Below are positions 18,234 to 27,280 of a stretch of DNA of 37,101 nt, one piece after another. The translations under genes and the position numbers were made by a program. Below the pieces are notes generated by a model that was not told where the DNA came from, ran no database searches, and saw only the letters and a program-made list of their open reading frames with translations. Source of the stretch: Candidatus Pseudolachnospira avium (GTDB lineage Bacteria > Bacillota > Clostridia > Lachnospirales > Lachnospiraceae); the NCBI GenBank assembly GCA_904420025.1, contig CAJFTW010000143.1, forward strand, positions 1 to 37,101, read 5' to 3'. Every line of letters begins with the position of its first letter. Position 1 is the first letter of the stretch.

Positions 18234-19040
18234 ATGCTCATCGCCTGGTCCACCTATCAACGCATCCGCATCGGCATTCTGCGGGCCGTGCCCTGGTCCT
18301 TTGTGGTCTCCCGGGTGCTAACCGGCGTCACCCAGATTGTATTTCCCTATTTCATCTACCGGTATTTCATGGCTGGGAGCTTGTCCGTGGAGTTTGCCCA
18401 GTACACCGGCAGCGCCGATTACATGACCTACATTGTATTGGGCTCGGCCCTGAATGTGCTGGCGGTCTCCACCCTGATGAACATTGGCCGGGCGCTGATC
18501 ACGGAGCTGCGGGAAGGCACCCTGGAAATGCTGCTGCTGGCCCCCGCCTCCCGCACCGCCTACTTTGCAGGCTGCCTGTGGGAGCAGACCCTCCGGGCCC
18601 TGCTGGAGTTTGGCGCCACGCTGCTGGTGGGAGCCCTGCTGGGGGCCAACCTGTGGCCCATCTTCTCCCTCCGGGCCCTCCTGGCCATTACCCTGGCCAT
18701 CTTCAGCTTTTTCTGCATGGGGATCCTGCTCTCCGGCGTCATGCTCCGGACCCGGGACACCTACGTGACCCAGAACACCCTGTTCTTCCTGATGAACGTG
18801 GTCTGCGGCATCACCTTCCCTCTCCAGTACCTGCCCGGGTGGGTCCAGCATCTGGCCCAGCTGTTTCCCCTGACCCCGGCGGTGGCCCTGTTCCGCAGCG
18901 CCGTCATCCAGCAGGAACCCCTGGCCGGCCAGCTGGACCTCATTGGCCAGATCCTCCTGCTCTCGGCCCTCTACCTGCTGGCCGGTGCCCTCTGGAACAA
19001 AAAACTGGAGCGGAACCTGATGGAAAGCATTTTCGGATAA
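18234..19040 (+). CDS. ABC-2 type transporter permease
   Basis: Six-TM pattern, GTLEMLLLAPASR, MNVVCGITFPLQYLPGWVQHLAQLFPLTPAVALFR. Confidence 0.85.
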   Translation: MLIAWSTYQRIRIGILRAVPWSFVVSRVLTGVTQIVFPYFIYRYFMAGSLSVEFAQYTGSADYMTYIVLGSALNVLAVSTLMNIGRALITELREGTLEMLLLAPASRTAYFAGCLWEQTLRALLEFGATLLVGALLGANLWPIFSLRALLAITLAIFSFFCMGILLSGVMLRTRDTYVTQNTLFFLMNVVCGITFPLQYLPGWVQHLAQLFPLTPAVALFRSAVIQQEPLAGQLDLIGQILLLSALYLLAGALWNKKLERNLMESIFG

Positions 19041-19069
19041 CGCAATTCTGACATATACAGAAAGGAAGG

Positions 19070-20058
<989 letters not shown>

Positions 20059-20062
<4 letters not shown>

Positions 20063-20868
20063 GAAAGATACTACTGGTCCTGAAGGCAGAGGTAGTCAAA
20101 CAGAAGCAGCACGACTATCACTCCTATTTTGTATATTTTTCCCTGTTGCTGTGGCCCATTCTGGGATTTCTGGAGGTGTATTTCACCTACCAGCCCTTTA
20201 CCTTCACCGGCTACCTGGGGATCACGGACAGCCGGGACCTGCTGGCCTTTCTGGGCACCGGCTACATGGCCTACACCTGCTTCTGGTCCATGGTCCAAAA
20301 CGCCTGGTCCATGTCCTGGCAGGAACGGGAAGGCGGCACCCTGGAGGTGGCCTTCCTGACCCCGGCCAACCGGCTGGCCATGATGTACGGCAAAGCCCTG
20401 GGGGCCCTGATCCAGGAGGTCTGGATGTTCTGCTGCTTCTGCCTCTTTGTGCTGTTCTACACAGACACCCTCCGGTGGGACAACCTGTTTCTTCTGCCGG
20501 TGTTCCTGGTGCTGCTCCTGGTTGCCTCCACCTTATGGGGCGGCATGCTCAGCGCCCTCTGTTTATACTCCCGGGATTCCTCCATGATCATGGACATCTT
20601 TGAGACGCCCATGAACCTGTTTACCGGCACCCGCATTCCCGTGTCCTGCTTCCCCACCTGGGCCAAGCTCCTCTCCCTGGTGTTCCCTCTGACCTACTGC
20701 CTGCAGATCATCCGGCTGGTACTGGGAATCGCGGAGCCGGGCCAGCGCCTGCTGCCCAGCCTCCTGGGCCTGCTCCTCTGCATGGGGATTATGGTTGCCG
20801 TCACCGCATGGGTTACGATCCGGGTGGAAAAACATAACCGGGAGACCGGGGAACTGAATTTTTACTGA
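20059..20868 (+). CDS. ABC-2 type transporter permease (second)
   Basis: ORF 19717..20868 trimmed to ATG at 20059 overlapping upstream TGA (ATGA): MRKILLVLKAEVVKQKQHDYHSYFVYFSLLLWPILGF...; REGGTLEVAFLTPANRLAMMYGKALG. Confidence 0.85.
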
Positions 20869-21641
20869 AAGAAGCCGGCGGCCGATTCACCGGTCCGCAA
20901 AAAACGCAGGCTTGCCCGTGCCTGATCCGGACGGCTGTTCTCAATGGTTACCGAAGCGCCGGGGCAATACCGCCGGAGCGCCGGCAATACGCTGTCCCAG
21001 GGGATGCTTCCGTCCCCCAGAGCACTGTGGCTGTCCTGTTTTCCGGTATTGTCATGAAGATGCAGATGGCCAATCCGGCCGCCCAGACCGGCAATCCATT
21101 CCTCCGGCTTCTGGCCGGAAAATACCCACAGATGGCCCAGGTCCAGGCAGGCCGTAAAATAGGGACAGTCCACCCGGTCCAGTATTCCCCGGATCACCTC
21201 CCAGTGCAGATCCATCACATTTTCCAGATGAACCGCCAGAGAGCCGTCCGTCCCGTCCAGAAATTGCTTCCAGAACTCCACCGCCTTTTCCGGCCATCCC
21301 TCCTCGTAACAGGTGGCGGGCTGAAAGCCGGTATGGAAAACAATCCGGTCCGCCCCCAGTTCCGCCGCGGCCCGGTAGGCCTGCCGGAACCGGCACAGGG
21401 TAGCCTCCCGGATCAGCGTGTCAAAGCTGCCGGGGTTCAAATCCAGAAAGGGGCCGTGGACGGAAAAAGGACGCTTCTCCAGCCAGGCTCCCATCCGACG
21501 CCGGTAGGCTTCCACCGCGTCCTGACCCCGGTCCAAGGTATCGCCAATCCCAAAAGCAATGGCCTCAATCCCCCAGTCTGGTTCCTCCTCCAAAAGGGAG
21601 GTCAGTTCTGTATCATCCAGAAGTTGTGAAAAATATCGCAT
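20862..21641 (-). CDS. Sugar phosphate isomerase/epimerase-like TIM-barrel protein (AP endonuclease 2 family fold)
   Basis: FSVHGPFLDLNPGSFD, IVFHTGF, VHLENVMD, FTACLDLGHLWVF, GHLHLHDNTGKQDSHSALGDGSIPWDSVLPAL. Confidence 0.85.
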   Translation of the reverse strand: MRYFSQLLDDTELTSLLEEEPDWGIEAIAFGIGDTLDRGQDAVEAYRRRMGAWLEKRPFSVHGPFLDLNPGSFDTLIREATLCRFRQAYRAAAELGADRIVFHTGFQPATCYEEGWPEKAVEFWKQFLDGTDGSLAVHLENVMDLHWEVIRGILDRVDCPYFTACLDLGHLWVFSGQKPEEWIAGLGGRIGHLHLHDNTGKQDSHSALGDGSIPWDSVLPALRRYCPGASVTIENSRPDQARASLRFLRTGESAAGFFQ

Positions 21642-21676
21642 GGCCGCAGCCGCTCCTTTCCCGGATCCCTGCCGTC

Positions 21677-22519
21677 TTACCTGGGATCCGTGTATTCCAC
21701 CGTCATGCCATAATGGTTTGCATACGCCTCCATCTGGCTTCCTCTGGGGCAGCGAATCACACAGCCTTTATTGGTAATCCATTCCCCTATTTCCTCCAGG
21801 TCATGGCGGATCTCCAGGACAGCAAGACGGGTACAGCCGTGGAAAGCCCACTTTCCCACCTTTTTCAGAGTATCCGGCAGATAGACATACTCCAGTTTCC
21901 TGCATTTCCGGTAAGCCCCTTCCCCAATCTCCAGAAGACCTTCCGGCAGATCCAGTTCTTCCAGTCCGCACCCGTAGAACGCCTCCGGGCCAATGTATTT
22001 CAAACGCAGCGGCAGCTCTGCGTCTGTCAGACTCCCGCACTTGTAAAACGCCTGGCGTTCCATGGACTGCAGCGTTTTGGGGAACCGCACCGTTTCCAGG
22101 GCCTCGCATCCGCAAAACGCCAGCTTCGGCAATATCCGCAGGCCGCAGTCCCGGTGGAACCGGACCGCTTCCAGGCGTTTATTATCCAGGAAGGCCCCGG
22201 CTTCTATTTGCTCCAGGCTGGCCGGAAAATCCAGCTCCCTCAGTCGAAAGCAATGGGAAAAGCTATAGCGGCCAATCCGCTTGACCGACCCAAATTGTAC
22301 CGTTCGCAGGTTTCCGCAGTTGGCAAACGCTTCCGGGCCGATTTCCTTTACCCGCTCCAGATCCGCGCCGCGGATCGCGATCTTGTTTTTATACTTTCTG
22401 ATCCGGATCCGAGGCTCCCGCACCATAAGAAAATATTTGTCCGCCTTTTCCGGCACATCTCCCTGCTGCCGCGGCAGCTGCTCCCTGCAGGGCGTCTGCC
22501 CGGATTCAAATCCATTCAT
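21677..22519 (-). CDS. BspA-type leucine-rich repeat (LRR_5) protein, no evident signal peptide
   Basis: Repeats IGPEAFANCGNLRTVQFG / IGRYSFSHCFRLRELDFPASLEQIEAGAFLDNKRLEAVRF / IGPEAFYGCGLEELDLPEGL. Confidence 0.85.
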   Translation of the reverse strand: MNGFESGQTPCREQLPRQQGDVPEKADKYFLMVREPRIRIRKYKNKIAIRGADLERVKEIGPEAFANCGNLRTVQFGSVKRIGRYSFSHCFRLRELDFPASLEQIEAGAFLDNKRLEAVRFHRDCGLRILPKLAFCGCEALETVRFPKTLQSMERQAFYKCGSLTDAELPLRLKYIGPEAFYGCGLEELDLPEGLLEIGEGAYRKCRKLEYVYLPDTLKKVGKWAFHGCTRLAVLEIRHDLEEIGEWITNKGCVIRCPRGSQMEAYANHYGMTVEYTDPR

Positions 22520-22592
22520 GTTATGATTCCATCCTTATCTGTTTCTTTATAGATAACAGGCTGTTTTCTTCCGTCCTGCCATTCCCCGTATT

Positions 22593-25331
22593 CTAAGCGG
22601 TAAGGCCATACTTGACTTTGATCCGGTCCAGTTTCTCCAGAATCGGTTCCGCGGCAACATAGAGAAAAATCACCGTAGCCGCGGCGTGAACCAGATCAAA
22701 GGGAATCCCCTGCAGATAGTAAGTCCACAGGATACCCCAGGTAGGGGAAGGCTGAGCCGTCAGCAGCGCAGCCGGATTCATAATTCCCCCATAGATCAGG
22801 AAGGTGGCCAGTCCTCCATACGTACAGAGGGCGGTCCGGCTCCGCAGCAGAAGGCCTTTGCGGAACAAAATGCCCGCCAGAAATCCAATGATGCCAAAGG
22901 CAAACATCTGCCACGGCGTCAGCGGCCCCTGGCCAAAAAACATATTGCTGACAAAACCGGTAACTGCTCCCACCAGAAATCCCGCCTCACCGCCGAAGGC
23001 AACGCCTGTGATAATCACCACGGCCACCACCGGCTTAAACTGCGGCAGCATGAAAAATGCCACCCGCCCCGCTACTCCAATGGCGCACATCACCGCCAGG
23101 ATCACCAGTTCCCTGGCCTGGGGCTTCCTGCCCTCAAAAATCAGCGCAAAGGGCAGCATGGATTCCAGGATAATCAGCAGGGAGATAAAATAATATTTTC
23201 GGTCTCCCAGGAAATAGATTCCCACATAAATGGTCAGGGGAATCGCCAGCAGGATCATCCCTGCCGCTGCTACGGAACGCTTGCTCAGCTTTCGGCGGTC
23301 AGGTTCTATCTGCACCCTCCATTCCGGTTTCCCCCGACCCCAGGACAGTGTAACCGCCGCCAGCAGGATTTCCCCGGCAAAGGCCAGCATAAGCCCCACA
23401 TATTTCCATACGGCGGATGGACTGGCGGCGGCAGCAATGGCCTCGGAACCACCGGAGAGGAAAGCAGAAAATCCCTCCCAGTTCCGCACTGACAGAAACA
23501 ATGTTGCGGTAAAAGCGGCGCCTGTCATCATCAATAGGGCCACCCGCAGCGGCGTAAGTTTTTTTACCGCAGGTTTCGGCCGAACCTCCTCCGGCTTTCC
23601 GTTATCCAGCCGGTATTCTCCGCTGTTTTCCGGCAGTTCCGGTATTGTTTCCGGCGTTCCTCCCAGAGCCGTAATCACATCGTTGACTGTCGCCGCTTCC
23701 GGAATCCGGCAGCGGGCCATGCGGTTGGCCGCCGTGGTGTAGAAACTGTTTCCGCTGAAGAAAGCCCGGGGTCTGTTTTCCGCCACAATGTCCCCGTCAA
23801 AAAACAGGGCGCAGCGGTCCGCGTAATCGGCGCAAAACTCCAGATCGTGGGATACCATCACCACTGCCACCCCCGCGGCGGTCAGTTTCTTCAGGATGGC
23901 GGCAAAAGTTCTTTTAAATTCCGCGTCCAGGCCTTTGGTAGGTTCGTCCAGCAAGAGGATCCGAGGCTGGAGCAGCAGTACCTTGGCCAGAGCTGCCCGC
24001 TGCTGTTCCCCGCCGGAAAGATCATACGGGTGGGATTCCAGCAGCGCTCCCAGCTGGCATAGGGAAACCATATCCTGAAGCCTCTTTTGTTTTTCCTGCC
24101 GGCTGATTTTGGATTCTGTGAGAATCTCCAGAAGGTCTTCCCGCACCGTCCGGCCCACAAACAGATTCTGCGGATTTTGCGGTAACACACCCAACAGCCG
24201 GTTAAACAGCTTGCCGGAGGGGATTTTAGAAAGCTCTGTACCTTCTATTTTCACCTTCCCCCGGTAGGGAAGATACAAACCCGCCATCAGGGAAAGGGTA
24301 GTGGTCTTTCCCGTGCCGTTGCCGCCCAGGATGGCCGTGAGCTCCCCGGGATACGCCCGGAAGGACAGGCCTTTTACCACATCCGGAGCGTCCTTTTCAT
24401 ATTTAAACCAGACCTCTTTCAATTCCACCGCCGGCTCCTTTGCCGTTGCCTCCGACGGTTCCTCCGGAAGGGAGGCTTTTATTTCCATCTGGGAAAGCCA
24501 TTCCCTCCCGTCCCGCACCGTAACCGGACAGGGAAGCCGGTTCTCCACCCCCGCCCAGATCCGCATGGGAACCGGCATGGCGGAAAACATCCCATGTCCC
24601 CGGGCGCGCAAACTCTCCCCTACTGCCTCCGGGGCGCCATCACACAGAACCGCTCCCCGCTCCATTACAACCACACGGCTGGCCAAAGGGAAAGCCTCCT
24701 CCAAACGGTGCTCCGTGAGAAGAACGGTCACCCCCAATTCCCGGTTGATTTTCCCTACCGTTGCCAGAAAATCCGCCGCCGCAATGGGGTCCAGCTGGCT
24801 GGTAGGCTCATCCAGAATCAGCAGGGACGGCTGGAGCGCCATCACAGAGGCCAGGGCCAGCAGCTGCTTCTGGCCGCCGGAAAGTTCGGTCACATTTTTA
24901 TGAAACCATGCCTGTATGCCAAAAAAACTGGCCATCTCCGCCACGCGCAGGCGGATGGACGGCGTGTCAAAGCCCAGGCTTTCCAGCCCAAAGGCCAGCT
25001 CATGCCATACTTTATCCGTGACAATCTGATTTTCCGGGTTTTGCATGACAAACCCGATTTTGGACGCCGCGTCCCGCCGGCTCAGTTCCCCCAACGGGGT
25101 CCCCTCAAAAAGGATCCGGCCGGACAGTCTTCCATGGGGAGATAAAGCGGGCTTCAGCTGCCGCAGCAGCGTTGTTTTTCCGCATCCAGAAAGACCGCAC
25201 AGGACAAGAAATTCTCCGGCTTTTACGGTAAGCGAAAGTTCCCGCAGCGCCGGCTGTTCCCGTTCCGGATAGGTAAAGGTCAGGTCTTGTACCGCAAGGA
25301 CTGCGTCTGTCTCTTTTGCAGTTTTTTCCAT
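22593..25331 (-). CDS. ECF transporter, fused EcfA-EcfA-S component; S domain predicted cobalamin/corrinoid-specific from context
   Basis: Two ABC cassettes (GLSGCGKTTLL / TELSGGQKQLLALASVM; GGNGTGKTTTL / YDLSGGEQQRAALAKVL) followed by a hydrophobic S-like domain (MFFGQGPLTPWQMFAFGIIGFLAG); next to EcfT. Confidence 0.88.
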   Translation of the reverse strand: MEKTAKETDAVLAVQDLTFTYPEREQPALRELSLTVKAGEFLVLCGLSGCGKTTLLRQLKPALSPHGRLSGRILFEGTPLGELSRRDAASKIGFVMQNPENQIVTDKVWHELAFGLESLGFDTPSIRLRVAEMASFFGIQAWFHKNVTELSGGQKQLLALASVMALQPSLLILDEPTSQLDPIAAADFLATVGKINRELGVTVLLTEHRLEEAFPLASRVVVMERGAVLCDGAPEAVGESLRARGHGMFSAMPVPMRIWAGVENRLPCPVTVRDGREWLSQMEIKASLPEEPSEATAKEPAVELKEVWFKYEKDAPDVVKGLSFRAYPGELTAILGGNGTGKTTTLSLMAGLYLPYRGKVKIEGTELSKIPSGKLFNRLLGVLPQNPQNLFVGRTVREDLLEILTESKISRQEKQKRLQDMVSLCQLGALLESHPYDLSGGEQQRAALAKVLLLQPRILLLDEPTKGLDAEFKRTFAAILKKLTAAGVAVVMVSHDLEFCADYADRCALFFDGDIVAENRPRAFFSGNSFYTTAANRMARCRIPEAATVNDVITALGGTPETIPELPENSGEYRLDNGKPEEVRPKPAVKKLTPLRVALLMMTGAAFTATLFLSVRNWEGFSAFLSGGSEAIAAAASPSAVWKYVGLMLAFAGEILLAAVTLSWGRGKPEWRVQIEPDRRKLSKRSVAAAGMILLAIPLTIYVGIYFLGDRKYYFISLLIILESMLPFALIFEGRKPQARELVILAVMCAIGVAGRVAFFMLPQFKPVVAVVIITGVAFGGEAGFLVGAVTGFVSNMFFGQGPLTPWQMFAFGIIGFLAGILFRKGLLLRSRTALCTYGGLATFLIYGGIMNPAALLTAQPSPTWGILWTYYLQGIPFDLVHAAATVIFLYVAAEPILEKLDRIKVKYGLTA

Positions 25332-26197
25332 TGCAGAGCCTCCTTTCTGTTAAACACCACCGGCAGGGCACACAGCGCCAGGAACAGCCCAAAGGCCCCC
25401 ATCTGCCAAAGGCCAAAAGGCGCCCCGTATAAGATAGGCATGTACACAAACCTCAGTTGGCCGGTTAAGGCGGCGGCCAGAACCCCGCCGCCGCAGAAAA
25501 GCAGGAATAGCAATACAGCTCGGTCTCTCCGATCAAAGCGGTAAAGGGAAAAAGCAGTCCGCCCCGGCAGGCCAAATCCCCGGTCTTTCATGCTGTCCGC
25601 CGTCTCAATGGCATTTTCCAGCGCCCAAGTCACCAGAATGGACAGGATCTTTATGCCATGCCTGGCCCGCCGGATCAGCCCGCCGCTCCGGACATCCCGG
25701 CCGATACATCTCTGCGCGTTGGAAATCACCCGAACCTGGGCGGCAAAGCGGGGCACAAACCGCAGAGACATGGAAAGAACCAGAGAAAGCGCGGGAATGA
25801 TCCTCCCAAACAGATAGACAAATTTATCGCTGGTCATAACCGCGTTAAAGCAGGAAAACCAAGCGATCACGGTGATCAGCAGCACCGCCGCGTAAATGCC
25901 GTAGAGGATGGATTCCAGCGTAAGCGGGTTTCCGCTGGGCAGGTAGGCCAGAATCGTCACCCCCTGGTGAGAAAAGGCTGGATTGACCAGCGCGGTGATC
26001 AGCAGCAGCGGAAGCATGTACAAAATGTTAAACCGCGCCGCCTTCTTCCCCTTCAGGGAAAGGACATAGGCCAGCGCGCAGGCCAGGGAAATTCCCAGGC
26101 AGACCGGGTGGTTGAAGAACATGGTAAAACCAATCACCAGAACAAAATACAGCATGGTAACGGCCGGATGGCAGCTGGAAAAAGGATCTCTTTTCAT
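25280..26197 (-). CDS. ECF transporter transmembrane component EcfT
   Basis: Multi-TM protein with coupling-helix-like region (MSLRFVPRFAAQVRVISNAQRCIG...RARHGIKILSILVTWALENAIETADSMKDRGFG); overlaps downstream ABC gene by 52 nt. Confidence 0.85.
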   Translation of the reverse strand: MKRDPFSSCHPAVTMLYFVLVIGFTMFFNHPVCLGISLACALAYVLSLKGKKAARFNILYMLPLLLITALVNPAFSHQGVTILAYLPSGNPLTLESILYGIYAAVLLITVIAWFSCFNAVMTSDKFVYLFGRIIPALSLVLSMSLRFVPRFAAQVRVISNAQRCIGRDVRSGGLIRRARHGIKILSILVTWALENAIETADSMKDRGFGLPGRTAFSLYRFDRRDRAVLLFLLFCGGGVLAAALTGQLRFVYMPILYGAPFGLWQMGAFGLFLALCALPVVFNRKEALQWKKLQKRQTQSLRYKT

Positions 26198-26206
26198 CTC
26201 GCGGCC

Positions 26207-27172
26207 TTACCCTCCTGCCGCGTAGCCGCCGCCCACATCATAGCCCAGGTCGCAGGTATAAACCCATTCGATCACGTCTCCCGGCTGAAGCTGATACCGG
26301 CTGCACCCATAGTTGGGAAACCATCCGTTTACTTTATACATCCAGCCGGACAGATCCCCGCAGTCAAATTCATACAGGTTATGGATTCCTTCGATATAGG
26401 CGGAATTATACATAGGGGTAAATTCAAATTCCATGTGGATCCGCCTTTCCCGTGTCACTCGCTGGAGAACGTCAAAAACACTTTCTCCCTCATGAAAGGT
26501 AACGGTGGTAGCCGCCAGGATCACGCCGTCGGCCGGCACCATAGGTTTCTTTTCCTCTGCCAGCATATCCATATTATTTAAAATGGTATCACACCGTATG
26601 GAAAGAGTGCAGGTATACTGGGTCTCCTCATCCACAAAGGTCTCCTCCGGCTCCACCGGCTGGGGTTTTCCTTCCGGCACCGGATCGGTCAGATACGGAT
26701 CCTTCCCAGCTTCCGCAGTGGTTTCCGGCTCCGTCTCTATTTCCGGACTGGTCTCCGGCACACTTGCCGAACCGCCCACCGTGCCAGGTGCGGAAGAAGT
26801 CGGCTGCGGTCCGGGGGCCGGTTTAGAAGCAGGCTGGGAAGTTCCCCCTGCCGTTGCGGCCTCCGCCTGGCGTGTCTCCGCCGGATCGGTCTCCTTTCCC
26901 TGGCTCTCCGCCAGAGCAGCACTGCTTGTATCTGTTTCCGCCTGTACGGTGTTTTTCTCTTCCTGGCTTTCTTTTTCCCGGGTTGCTTCTGCCTGGCTTT
27001 CTTTCTCCAGCAGCACCTGTTCTGAGGAAGCCGCGGCTGTTCCCGCCACTGCGCTTCGGTTGGGGGTTGGCTGAAGCAGGAACGCCGCCGCCAACACCGC
27101 TATAACACACACCGCCGCCACCCCGATTTTTCCGTATTTGCTTTTGAAAAATTTTTGAATGACTTCTTTCAT
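26207..27172 (-). CDS. Membrane-anchored DUF4430 (transcobalamin-like beta-domain) protein
   Basis: N-terminal TM anchor, long S/T/E/P linker, C-terminal VFDVLQRVTRERRIHMEFEFTPMYNSAYIEGIHNLYEFDCGDLSGWMYKVNGWFPNYGCSRYQLQPGDVIEWVYTCDLGYDVGG. Confidence 0.85.
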   Translation of the reverse strand: MKEVIQKFFKSKYGKIGVAAVCVIAVLAAAFLLQPTPNRSAVAGTAAASSEQVLLEKESQAEATREKESQEEKNTVQAETDTSSAALAESQGKETDPAETRQAEAATAGGTSQPASKPAPGPQPTSSAPGTVGGSASVPETSPEIETEPETTAEAGKDPYLTDPVPEGKPQPVEPEETFVDEETQYTCTLSIRCDTILNNMDMLAEEKKPMVPADGVILAATTVTFHEGESVFDVLQRVTRERRIHMEFEFTPMYNSAYIEGIHNLYEFDCGDLSGWMYKVNGWFPNYGCSRYQLQPGDVIEWVYTCDLGYDVGGGYAAGG

Positions 27173-27209
27173 CTCCTGCCACCTCAAAATTTCTGAGACA
27201 CCTGAAAGC

Positions 27210-27234
27210 CCAGCGGCGTATTCCGCGCCGCTGG
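27210..27234. other. Intergenic 9-bp-stem GC-rich hairpin CCAGCGGCG-TATTCCG-CGCCGCTGG
   Basis: Perfect inverted repeat 27210..27218 / 27226..27234 between two minus-strand genes; no strong T-tract. Confidence 0.6.
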
Positions 27235-27280
27235 ACTCAGACTCAAGCTACTCGTTTTCAGGGAATGTTCCTTCTTTTCT

